Shown: in pieces, positions 55,401 to 64,000 of the stretch
How the letters are laid out: the number at the start of each line of letters is the position of its first letter
Position numbering within the stretch: position 1 is the first letter of the stretch
The notes under the pieces: generated by a model
What the model saw: the letters and a program-made list of their open reading frames with translations, nothing else
The model's database searches: none
Told to the model about the DNA's origin: nothing
Assembly (NCBI GenBank): GCA_037074765.1
Contig: JBAMDO010000003.1
Location: 248,001-312,000 of the forward strand
Direction of reading: 5' to 3'
DNA: 64,000 nucleotides
From: Mansonella perstans
Taxonomy: Eukaryota > Nematoda > Chromadorea > Rhabditida > Onchocercidae
Translations under genes and position numbers: made by a program

Positions 55401-58400
55401 TTTTGACATAAAAGTAATCCGATACAGTAACTTCAAACAATTATGATAGTAATTACTAACGTCAGTATTATCATTTTCGTCCACTAGACGTATATTTGGT
55501 GGATGAGGTAGTATAAATGGTGTACTTGTGAATTTTACCATTTCATCAGAGGAATGCAATTCCGCTCTTACTAATTCACCCTAAAAAAAATTTTATTGTT
55601 AAAACAAAATGGGAAAATATTACATTAAATTTGGATTCGGAAAATTCGAAACTAAAATGTAAAAAATAGCAATTTAACTTAAGCAATTGAACAAATGTTT
55701 CAGATATTATGGATATGATTTCATGCATATGATAATAATTTAAAACATTCACCTGAACTAGCATTCCTAAACCATTGTTAAACTGCAATACAGTATCTGG
55801 TGACAATGTAAGACGTGCTCCAGGTACAATATTCAAATCATCAATTACTGTATATAAGCCTTTTCCTAAATCTTGATTTTCCCAAATGATACCACCTAAA
55901 ATATATGGTTCACTATCCTTGCGAAATGTACGATAATATTGTTGAACGGTAGTAATATGAGGTCTTCGTTGATTGCATACAGCAGCAAATGGATTTACCT
56001 GTAAAATTATTATTCTATTAAAAATATGTTTACGTAATTCTTATTTAAATTTCAATTCAATTTTTTAAAGTTCGTTTTTTCTTTCTAACAAAAAATTCTT
56101 TTTGACAACATTTTTTTGATAGCAATGGAAAAATTATTCGCGACAATTAAATTTTTTTCGTTGTAATTTTTTGCTGAATAAAATAATCGCAACATTGTTA
56201 ATTAATTGAAACGATAAAATTGAAAATAACTATTTAATATACATTGGAATTAAACTTTTCGATTAAAATAGTGAATGAATAGTTTTATTAGTAATAAATA
56301 CAAAAAAAAGAAATTGCTAGATTTTCCTTCGCTAGATTGCTTGTAAATGAACATACTTCAATAGAAGCTAATGTATAACGATTGAACTGATCGAAAATCC
56401 GGTGCATGAACAATTCCGGTCTTGGATAACCCCAATTATTTTCCCGAGCATCAATCCATTTAGCATGCTCAACAAGTTCGCTGCCTATTTCATATGTTGC
56501 TTGAGGATTCTTGAAACAATTACGATTAATTACCACATTGCTGCAAATAATTGTTAATTTTAGTAAGCAATAATAATAATACATAGGTGAATGTTGATTA
56601 AATTAGGTAAAAAATTTAATGAAAAATAAGATTTAATACAGTATACCTGCTAGAAACTACTAAAGCAGCATAAGGTGTTGAACGTGGATTAAGATATGGA
56701 AAAGGATTGATAACACGATTTTCACGAATTTCATTTTGCTGGTTAAATGTAAGGTTTTGAATTTGAGAATCTTCGACCATACCAATTGAAACGATACTTT
56801 TTCCAACGTTAAATTTGAATGAATTCTTTGAAATGGTAACCTGAAAAAAGAAACAAAAATTAAACATAATTAAAAATAATTATGTCAAAAAAAATATCAT
56901 CAAATCACTGTGTAGTGAAATGCGTAATGCACACGGCTTGAGAAAATTCGAATATAAGTATTTCGTTTTTCAAGTTATTTTATTTGTATGTAAACCACTG
57001 AAAATGCATGTGAATAAGTAGATCAGAAGATAAGCAGAAATAATTGGAAAAAAAAAGAAAAGAAAAACCTGAGCAGGCAAATTATGCAACTGTGGATAGC
57101 GAGCATTTTGAATGATAAGAGCAGTATCATTATTTGCGATGAATTGATTGCTTGATATAATCATTATGGTATTTACGGCTGGTTCCATCCGTAAACCTAC
57201 TCCTAGACCACCTTCAATTCGATTGCCCGTAAAATCAATTACGGTATTGGCCATTGCAACTTTCTGGCATGCAAATATCTCAACTGATGCATGATAACGA
57301 TTTCCAATTAATTCAGTCCAACTTATTAGAACCTGCAAACTATAATATGAATGAAATCATAGGTCAGTCAAGATAACAATGATAATAACATGTTAAATTA
57401 AAATTACAAAGTTAGAGCAAAAACTGTTAGTGCAAATATTGGAAATAGGGAACCTGAAAACTGAAATTGGAATATCCATTGAATATTTCAATTGTATTTA
57501 AAATATAGATATAAATTTATATTTATTGGGAAACTTTGATATTTTAAGCTTAAAAAGCTATCTACTATAGGATGTAAATATGAATTTTTTCAGTAACTAA
57601 ATTATAAATTGATTGAAGGCGCTTGACAAAAATTTGTTTATTTCTCCCTAAAAAAAATCTAAAATGAAAAGACCATATAATTTAAATTTGAAATGAAAAA
57701 TTACATTATTAAGAATGGAATAATAATAGAGATTATCATAGATTATCAATATGTAATAAAAAGTTTAAGCTTTTATTTTAGAAAGAAAAAAAAGAATTTG
57801 AAAGTAAATTCACCTTTGGTTGAATATTTTGCCATAATGGTATGCAGAAATTTCCAATCAAAATACCACCCCACGCATTATCAACAATTTGTGTGCGTAA
57901 ATAAAAGATATTATTCGATGGACGACCTTTAATAATAATTTCCTGATGAAGGGGTAAATATGACGATGAGGTATTTTGATGAAATGCGCAACCTGTAATT
58001 ATTTTCATTATTTCAAATTACAACTAAAAGGACTCATTTCGATGATTTTTATTAATGTAAAAAAAAAAAAAAAAAAGCAGTTATTATATTTATTATTCTA
58101 AACTTTAGCCCAGTTCATCCTTCAAATTTTATTTCAATTTACTGTAGCATGTAAATAACATCTTTTTAATTTGACTTTTTTTATATCAAAAAATAAAATG
58201 TTTTTTAGAAATTATTTTACTATTTAGCTGTAAAATAAATTTATATTTGATTTCCTGTTTAATACATTATTTGATTACGGCCACTATCGTTTGTGTTTGT
58301 TATGCTCTAAGATATTTTAAAGCATAAGAGCAATATGATTTGTTTTAACAAATTTTAATTTTTTGAAAAATTGCCAGCAAAAAAAAGGAATAATAAACAA

Positions 58401-61400
58401 ACCTCGCAATTTATTACGACTAATTATTGTACCATTAATTGTAATTGATCCACCAGCATATGAAACATTAATGCCATCACCCCAGTTGTCGTTAATACGG
58501 GATGCATTAATCCATATATCCGCTGCACCATCACGCACCAGAAATCCTGCTTGTCCTTGATTTTCCAGTATTGTTACATTTGTTAACACTGTTCGTTCGC
58601 GTATATCTTGCGCATAAATGCCATTTCCCGTATTATTTGCAATTAGCGTATGTGTAATATTTAAACCATAAAACGCACTATCTGTTAAAAATCAAAATTT
58701 TAATCATCATAAATTTAAAAAAAATGAAAAAAGTAAACAGACGAGAATCAATAAGCAACACTTATGAATAAAATTTTGCTTAAATGCTATGATAATGCTA
58801 AGAAATTTAAACTGCATTAAAAGTCAAAATTTCATTTTTGCTTTAGATTTTACAAAATTTCCAGTAAAATTAAAATTCATGTGGAAAACAGAATTCAAAT
58901 ATTGCTATCATTTGATATAAGTATCGATTAATCATACAACTTTTTTTCATTTTTTGTTTCAATAAAAATTCCAATAAACTATCAAAACATACCGCTGACG
59001 GAAGCATGAATTTGAAAAATTAAATTAATATCACCACCAACTCGACCACTCAATCCACTTGGTGTATGCACCAGCGAAAGAAATATCGGTTTATTAGAAC
59101 TCCTTTAAAGACTTCCTCATTTCTTTGATTTTTTTTTAAGGAAATTCAAATTCAGCAATATGTGAAGCAAGAGTAGCTTCACATACAACAGATAAACAAA
59201 CTGGTACATTGAATTCGTTGGAGATTTTGGAATTTCTTTTTTGAATTAGTACATCAGGCTCATCCCAACCTTTCCATTGTTATTTTAAATTTATTAATAT
59301 ATTGTAACAGGAAATCCCAGAAATCGGTCAATTGGTCAACTAATTAGCTTCCTTAGTAATTTGTCATAATTAGTTATATCATCATCATAAGATCTTCGAT
59401 AGTTCTGTGATTTCTGATAACATTTGACACTTGGAGAAGTGAATTCCAAAATCAACTAATTCAACGTACCAGTTCGTTTATTTATTGGATCTGAAGCTAC
59501 TCTTGCCTCAGATATTGTTAAATTTAAAGTGTTGAAAGTCTAAAAAGAGAAAATTTAAACTAGAAGCAATAATTAACTAACCGAAATGAAGTTGTTTGAG
59601 GCAGAATAGAATTCAAAATTGGTATGCGATATCGTTCTCCATCACATCTATCAAGGCTTTCATTTGCATCACATATGATTAAACGAGTTTTCGAATCCAA
59701 ATTTTCATCATTTTCATTCTTCACTGCCATAAATTGTATGCTATAGGTGTATGGTAGCTGGACTGGTAATGATACTATCTAAAACTTGTGAAAATATTGT
59801 ACGAATAAAATAAATGAAATAATGGCATATGCTTCTAAAAAATTTCACTATTTTTTGAAAGGAAAAAAATTTCCACTATTTTTTGAAAAAAAATTAGTCT
59901 TAAGTTTTATTTTGCTTCTGAAGAGAAGAAAGTAAGATCGACCAAATTTAAACAACAAACAACTAAGAAATATGAAGTCTTAATGATAGAATATTAATCT
60001 AAATTAATGAATTACAACTAGCAATTGATAAAATCAAAAAAAAGAGGAATAATTAGTGAAATAAATTTTTCAAAATTGCTAAAAATATTGAATAATCGAT
60101 ATTATGTTATAATTACATAGTGTTTATTAACTCTTTTATGTTAAAAAAAAAAAAAGAATCATCACACATAAAAAAGTTTACCATCCAACATGGTGATACA
60201 TCGTTACTATCAATTACCGTACCATTGGTAAGTTTTGCTTGGATTAAATGTGGGAAGAAGAAAGTACGTGGTATTTTATGCTCCATACACATATCCAACC
60301 TTGGCTTTTTATTATCTTGAAATAGCAGTAAGTCATTTTCTGATCCACTATCTAAATTATGGTAATTTACTCAGCTGATTAATTAATAACTCTTAAAAAA
60401 AATTCAGTAATGGACTTTCAGAAACAATCGCATTTCTCGTAAATTTATCACCATAGTTCTGTTAAATGAATAATTTAATTGAAATTAACTTATATAGGAA
60501 ATAGTTAATTAAACGACTAAATATTCTTCTGTCATTTCAACTGAATGAAACATCAAGTTAAATAATATGCGGACCACATATTTGAAAAAAAAAAGTCTAC
60601 ATATTATTTAATGACTACCGGATATAGTAGAATACCAGGGTGCAGCATATCCCTCACGATAATGTATACCATCACCGTAATTCTCAGTAATAGTTGTCAT
60701 ATTAATAAAGATTCGGCCATCAGTCGTATTCATCACTGTTATTCCATGACCTCTAAAATCATTTACAATAAAACTAAAATCAATTTGTCACTTAATCAGC
60801 TCTAAATTCTATCAGATATAAATGATAAGTAATATATTAAAATTAAAGTTTACTAAACTAATCACTTTCAACAAATTTTAAAATAGTTCATTGTAGAAAA
60901 AAATTTTCCATAAATTATAATTTCATAAATCCAAAATTCGATCTCGTTTTTTTTTTTTTTTTTTGAATTCTTTCTCCAGTTTCACAATACTGCTAATCTA
61001 GAATTTTCAATAAATGGCATACATTACCCTTATTTACCTTAAATCATCATTGGTATGTTGTTTCAGAAAAGCATTTAGAAGAAATAATTAGCGTAATGTC
61101 TTTAATTGGCTTTAAATACACCCAAAGGCTTTGCTAACACTATACATGCACATAGGCTGCTATGTTCATTTTATCAAACCTCGCTTTTTAGAGAAAAAAG
61201 GTTGTCCAAGTAGCTAGAGTTGCAAAATTGTGAACAACTACTCCCAAAAAAAAAGCAGCCAAGTGATTGCGTTATAAAAGTGCTTCAAAAAGTTAGCTAA
61301 ATGATTGAAATTATAAAAATGCTTCTAAAAAAAAAAATTAGCCAAGTAACAGGAATTATAGAAATCTCTCGAAATAAGCTCATCTCATTTCTTCCATAAG

Positions 61401-63184
61401 ATTCCTCCAATTGGTATTGTCGGGAAGAATGCAGAAATTTAATCAATTTTCTAATAACTTCTCTTTTTCCTCTCAATTCCAACATGAATAATACCTATTA
61501 TAACGAATGGTTGAATTAGCAATGATAACAGGCCCAGTAGGCCTTTCCAAATGAATAGCATCACCAGCACTTCTCTCGATTCGAAGGCCATTCATGATCG
61601 GTGGAATACCATCAATCCAAATTGCTGCTGTTGTATTTTTGGTTGACCTTCAATAATAACATGTTAATTAATCAACTTATCCTCCTTTTTTTGTTATGAC
61701 AAAAAATGAAAGTGCAAAATAAAATTCTATTGTATGTAAATTATACAGTATATTATGAAATATTGCTTATAAAATTCTTTTTAAAGAATTTGAATTTGAC
61801 TGATTTCATAAAATAACTGGAAATTACTTTCATAAAATAATCCTTTCTTGAAATTAGTAAAAACTTTAGAAATATATTCCAGCATTTGTTTTTATTTAAT
61901 ATCAATTAAAGTAAGAAAAAAGCCAGTAGCATATAACTAACCTATCATATCCGGCATACAGTATGTCAACAAATTCAAGTTTACTAATAGATTGTTGATG
62001 TAAGGCAACCATATCAGGATCCGAATTGACATATTGCAATGATGATGAGAAGATTTGCAAACCTATAATTACTTACTTTTAAAATATTGATACTTATTAA
62101 GAAAGGAGAAGGATAAAATGCAAATAACAAATAAACTTGCAAAACAGTCCGATAAAAATAAACATCAATCATATAATAATAAAAGTAGCGAGTAATGATA
62201 ATAATAATGGTAGTTCGTAATAATAAAGTGAACAATGATGATAATGATAACGAAAATGACACTGATGATAATAGTAATGATTAATAATAATAATTTTGAT
62301 AATAACAATAATAATCATGATAGTGATAATAAATAATATTGAATAACAATAATAATAGCAATATGGCGAAGTACAAAATGAAGCATTAAATTAATGTGGG
62401 CGAACAACAAACAAATCACTCCACTATTATTCTACGAAAGATTTTCAGTCCAATTTTTTCATTCTCAAATTTTTTTATAACGCAATTTGAAACGCCAAAA
62501 AATTAAAAAGAAAGAATCAAATAATTGAATAATTTCCCTTCTCATGCTTTTCACTTTCCATTCATTGTTAAAATAAATGAATTGTAAAATTAAATAGAAA
62601 TTTGTGAAGCAGCTTTATTAGATTAGAGAGACAAAAAAAGAAATAAATGTTATTTACCTTTCCAGTGTTTTTGCTGATCGAGAGATATTGGTTCTCCCCA
62701 ACAACGAATTCCTATATCATCAATACCCTGACAAAGATTTTCACTCAGTGGTATCATATCAGGAGTACGAAATCCGTCACAATCCCACAATGATGAAACA
62801 TTTGGAAGACATCTGGGATATGGCATCACAAATGGATATGTATCGTTATTTCGTTGATACCATTTCCAGAAACCTGAATACTCAAAATAAAAAATTAAAT
62901 GAAAATTGCATTCAGAAAATTATTCCATTTCTTCGATTTTAAAAATATTTCCATTTATAAAAAGTTAATTATCAAAACAGTTACAAAGTTCCTCATTAAA
63001 ATATTTTCTTCGTTAAATTTGCTAAAAATAAAATTTCAATTGTCAAATATTATTGAAAAAAAATTCTTTGTTTTTACATCACATCTTAAATATCGCGATG
63101 AAATTTGTTTAATTTGGAAAAAATTTACCGCCATCACTGTAGCCCATGGATCGGCATGCTGCACTAATATCTATCGATGTCCAG
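34877..63184 (-). CDS. bark-like: Bark beetle/Anakonda-like giant transmembrane protein (5' end outside window)
   Basis: This is a giant type I membrane protein. I assembled 47 exons by eye; every junction has a GT donor and an AG acceptor and all phases agree, giving 3,029 residues and a TAA at 34877-34879. Residues below are counted from the first exon seen. The order is SRCR1 (1-91), beta-helix, CUB-like, beta-helix (to ~752), a linker, SRCR2 (~874-968), beta-helix, CUB-like, beta-helix (to ~1590), a linker, SRCR3 (~1727-1870), beta-helix, CUB-like, beta-helix (to ~2448), a C-type lectin domain (~2448-2570), one transmembrane helix (~2581-2605) and a ~424-residue cytoplasmic tail. Drosophila Bark beetle/Anakonda has this three-unit plan and organises tricellular junctions, so a role at epithelial vertices is inferred. 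The signal peptide and the start of the first unit are missing and should lie beyond position 64000. Module entries give the exon coordinates. Confidence 0.9.
37957..39572 (-). other. C-type lectin-like domain (exons 39466-39572, 38702-38827, 37957-38089)
   Basis: The domain begins GDCPAGWFQIGRDEFKSCF and continues AAVKFCQEMDAFVPYLR, the first CTLD helices. It then has QVWISGV, CGWL, QNCNNLLSFVCEK, the closing 'WI...C...LSFVCEK' signature. The usual EPN/QPD plus WND calcium ligands are not evident, so carbohydrate binding is doubtful. It is the last extracellular domain before the membrane, as in Anakonda. Confidence 0.85.
39651..42220 (-). other. Beta-helix segment, unit 3 second half (exons 42024-42220, 41525-41689, 40901-41128, 40385-40614, 39651-39808)
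   Basis: Coils include LMRHSRIEKNDRGAIIY, ISNCMIRKNGYNLFG and LWLFNNLIRNNYALY. The segment ends AIDARENFWGYPGTAG, matching the unit 1 end motif at about 56460. A ~90-residue insertion (exon 40385-40614, starting KQYGYQPDYHL) is charged and Trp-rich and does not look like helix coils. Confidence 0.7.
42727..43491 (-). other. CUB-like domain, unit 3 (exons 43304-43491, 42727-42958)
   Basis: The module has Cys pairs in GLLDICAAQ and NTVDCVKIF. A later strand pair, SLLAVHMRANAANGFYGFIAEI, closely resembles the end of the unit 1 CUB-like module. It occupies the expected place between two beta-helix halves. Confidence 0.65.
43867..44826 (-). other. Beta-helix segment, unit 3 first half (exons 44750-44826, 44333-44478, 43867-43978)
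   Basis: These are short coils: NYIANWGGITITHGS, LRNVEIVGGGLAHN, FDHVNITNSSMHGLQ and LNVTQNLGYGISF. The first exon is the smallest inside this gene apart from the leading fragment at 63129-63184. Phases are 1, 0 and 1, consistent with both neighbours. Confidence 0.65.
45590..45630. repeat. Overlapping inverted repeats (two exclusive hairpins)
   Basis: A 12-bp stem (45590-45601 with 45612-45623) overlaps a 10-bp stem (45605-45614 with 45621-45630). They share bases, so only one can form at a time. The site is in the 45.9-44.8 kb intron of the Bark-like gene. Confidence 0.65.
45936..46871 (-). other. SRCR domain 3 of the Bark-like protein (exons 46685-46871, 45936-46177)
   Basis: NGFLEFYNATTNEWIPSCDREFTIRNAQ is followed by VVCRELGFDGA, then GYVAPRQCVGMELKLKYC, then two late Cys. 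Both SRCR halves and the VCRELGF helix are intact. The domain is split by a phase 0 intron at the usual position, just before the 'VCRxLG' helix. Confidence 0.85.
47524..48572 (-). other. Start of unit 3, 'PGATLTIEQG' cap (exons 48372-48572, 47524-47732)
   Basis: The segment repeats the unit start: LTIMPGATLTIEQGVEV, then NVRILVLGNLKAEG, then WEPIRFKP. This 'first coil, cost-of-length Gly, restored F' pattern is typical of the first turns of a beta-helix. It directly precedes SRCR3. Confidence 0.65.
49192..52281 (-). other. Beta-helix segment, unit 2 second half (exons 52046-52281, 51266-51466, 50348-50533, 49725-49958, 49192-49371)
   Basis: The five exons are joined in phase 0. They carry coils such as GYHIDNCSIINNTGSII, LTENRFENNTNFAIFI and RYNYFTRNGF, and end with VTYNWWGVANEAVINQRIFD, the unit 2 version of the Trp-Gly end motif. 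The density of Asn and of N-x-S/T is high. Confidence 0.7.
51030..51245. repeat. Degenerate repeat with GGGAAAATATCATTATTGTA units
   Basis: About five diverged copies of a 30-40-bp unit occur in the intron between exons 50348-50533 and 51266-51466. They sit just downstream of the latter exon's donor. Confidence 0.55.
52535..53941 (-). other. CUB-like domain, unit 2 (exons 53713-53941, 53360-53442, 52535-52724)
   Basis: Paired Cys (SDCPL, LDPCIYE) and an alternating strand pattern match the position of the unit 1 CUB-like module. For the last exon an upstream GT (52561-52562) is present. Only the GTAAGT donor at 52533-52534 gives phase 1, needed to join the next exon at 52281, so that end was chosen. 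Confidence 0.6.
52780..53000. repeat. Degenerate ~25-bp tandem array (CATTTACAATC / TACGTC)
   Basis: Eight or so diverged units with CATTTAC and ATACGTC occur in the intron between the exons at 52724 and 53360. The array is relatively GC-rich for the area and gives a long ORF on the plus strand, which I take as a by-product. Confidence 0.5.
54227..54555 (-). other. Beta-helix segment, unit 2 first half
   Basis: A single exon opens GLRCMEPHWSGVRYSFLANP and runs into coils such as NLYIRDNFWNGIDIVYND and ENNRRHGLKI. It follows SRCR2 in the same order as in unit 1. The donor after IAIQK is GTTTGT. Confidence 0.65.
54877..55156 (-). other. SRCR domain 2 of the Bark-like protein (single exon)
   Basis: The exon opens VLSGRLEVYINNQWGTIC, continues ELALLACNQLGL and ends NIRCEENEYDITNCRHDG, followed by a late Cys. 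This is a complete SRCR core on one exon with the classical Trp-Gly-Thr-x-Cys strand. It is the clearest single-domain match in the gene. Confidence 0.9.
55461..55998 (-). other. Start of unit 2, 'VPGAxLT' beta-helix cap (exons 55753-55998, 55461-55580)
   Basis: The segment has ...GGIIWEN...LNIVPGARLTLSPDT. The motif recurs at the start of unit 3 (48372-48572) as LTIMPGATLTIEQG. It is probably the first coils of the second beta-helix, before the inserted SRCR2. Confidence 0.65.
56357..58681 (-). other. Parallel beta-helix segment, unit 1 second half (exons 58403-58681, 57814-57992, 57069-57332, 56647-56840, 56357-56540)
   Basis: This is a long run of coils such as NNTGNGIYAQ, LENQGQAGFLV, INDNWGDGINV and GGLGVGLRMEP. 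It ends with WIDARENNWGYPRPE. A matching RENFWGYPG end motif closes unit 3 (near 39760) and a shorter YNWWG closes unit 2 (near 49320). This supports three homologous extracellular units. Confidence 0.75.
58993..60351 (-). other. CUB-like domain, unit 1 (exons 60182-60351, 59582-59778, 58993-59102)
   Basis: The module contains paired Cys (SPCWM; IICDANESLDRCDGERY) and ends SGLSGRVGGDINLIFQIHA, the last strands of a CUB-like sandwich. It occupies the same position in unit 1 as 52535-53941 in unit 2 and 42727-43491 in unit 3. The intron between the last two exons (59103-59581) is almost filled by an inverted-repeat element. Confidence 0.65.
59156..59517. mobile_element. Imperfect 362-bp inverted-repeat (MITE or foldback-like) element in an intron
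   Basis: The two ends are inverted copies of about 80 bp. Both begin CAATAT, then share GCAAGAGTAGCTTC, then AACTGGTAC and TTGAATT and ATTTTGGAATT, with roughly 85-90% identity by eye. The central ~200 bp is unique and non-coding. It sits wholly inside the intron 59103-59581 of the Bark-like gene. No transposase and no clear target duplication were seen. Confidence 0.6.
60619..62062 (-). other. Parallel beta-helix segment, unit 1 first half (exons 61942-62062, 61495-61647, 60619-60752)
   Basis: These exons encode repeated hydrophobic/Asn/Gly coils such as GLRIERSAGDAIHLE, ANSTIRYNR and HGITVMNTTDG. They alternate 'ENxxxGI' turns with beta strands, as in pectate-lyase-like right-handed helices. 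Several N-x-S/T sequons suggest an extracellular, glycosylated surface. The structural assignment is by pattern only. Confidence 0.7.
62658..63184 (-). other. SRCR domain 1 of the Bark-like protein (exons 63129-63184, 62658-62873)
   Basis: The first exon reads W-T-S-I-D-I-S-A-A-C-R-S-M-G-Y, the typical scavenger-receptor 'AACRxLGY' strand and helix. The second carries four further Cys and ends DDIGIRCWGE, the usual SRCR closing pattern. The N-terminal half of the domain must be on an exon upstream that I could not find between 63185 and 64000. The exon phases (1, then 1) are compatible. Confidence 0.8.
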
Positions 63185-64000
63185 CTATAATAAATAATAT
63201 TCGTCTTTTTATCTTTCAAAAAAATTTTCGATTTCTAAAATTTTGATTTAATAAATTTATTGAAATTTTAATATTCGTCAAAATTAAAATCTTATTTAAA
63301 AAAATGTTTTAAAATTCAAGAAAAGAAAATTTCTTTTCTTTTGAAATAAAAATTACATTTTTTTCTTATAAGAAAATTGGAAAAAATTTTTCTTTGAAAA
63401 ATGACAGTGATAAATTAATAAATGATAAAAATATGTACATATTACTTCTTTCAAAATTTAAAATCAATAAAAATTATTGGCATAATTTTTCTTTTCTTTC
63501 GATAATTCTGTACAATGCAAAAAATTTTGTAAAAAAAATGTGCAAATTAATTCGTACTTTGAGAAGGAAAATTAGTTGTATGTGTCTTTTAAATAATTAA
63601 TTATGACTCCCTCTTCCAATCATTCATCGATGACATTTTGTATGGTACTGATTACATGTCAACTGATCAATTAATACATTCAGTAAGTTAATGAGTTTAA
63701 GAGAATGAAAAGAAAAAGCTGATCATTTAAATTTTTTAAATTATTGTTTCCAATATTGGAATTCAAGAAAATTGTTTCGAATGTCAAAAAAAAAAGCTTA
63801 AACGTTTGTTTTCCTTTAAACAAATTTCTGTAAATTCATTGGCAATGCATAGTATCAGAAATGAAAGAAATTGATAACACATCAGAAATGGAAGAAATTT
63901 TTTCGCTTATCTCTCTATTGATAAAAAGATGGCGATAAACGAATCAGTGGATGGGATCAAAAATTAATGAATCGTTCTGATTAACTTTTTTTAATATTAT
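63185..64000. other. Intron or upstream sequence of the Bark-like gene
   Basis: The SRCR1 N-terminal exon should lie upstream on the minus strand. I found no SRCR-like exon here, so this is probably intron. Confidence 0.5.

Overview
This is an AT-rich, intron-dense metazoan sequence. It looks like a nematode, probably a clade III (filarial-like) species. I infer this from short exons with TTTTCAG-type acceptors, AG acceptors about 8-11 nt upstream of several start codons (as expected for spliced-leader trans-splicing), and products that match nematode and metazoan families. No bacterial, viral, CRISPR or rRNA locus is visible, and I found no tRNA gene by eye. I cannot name the species.

Every gene I can support lies on the minus strand, so transcription runs from high to low coordinates. 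The largest, 34877-63184 and continuing beyond the right edge, is a giant single-pass membrane protein gene. I assembled 47 in-frame exons (3,029 residues plus stop). The architecture is a three-fold repeat of SRCR, parallel beta-helix and CUB-like modules, then a C-type lectin domain, one transmembrane helix and a ~420-residue cytoplasmic tail. This matches Drosophila Bark beetle/Anakonda, the tricellular-junction protein. Downstream come cytosolic malate dehydrogenase (27484-31045), a TMX1/DPY-11-type membrane thioredoxin (18871-21742), a UCH-L3-type deubiquitinase (15363-17428), a two-exon 103-residue orphan gene (12142-12758) and an ADP-ribosylglycohydrolase of bacterial-like type (6200-10016). 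Two single-exon ORFs (2541-2999 and 32172-32642) are possible but unproven genes.

The rest is intergenic or intronic DNA with many small structures: tandem arrays with units of 28, 32, 85 and about 101 bp, several near-perfect short-loop hairpins, and an imperfect 362-bp inverted-repeat (MITE-like) element filling one intron of the giant gene. The genes do not form an obvious pathway. Three points deserve a second look. The giant gene is a nearly complete nematode Anakonda-like protein. The ADP-ribosylglycohydrolase resembles bacterial enzymes and has a TTTTC-TG acceptor in front of its TDD metal-binding motif. The third is the set of perfect hairpins.
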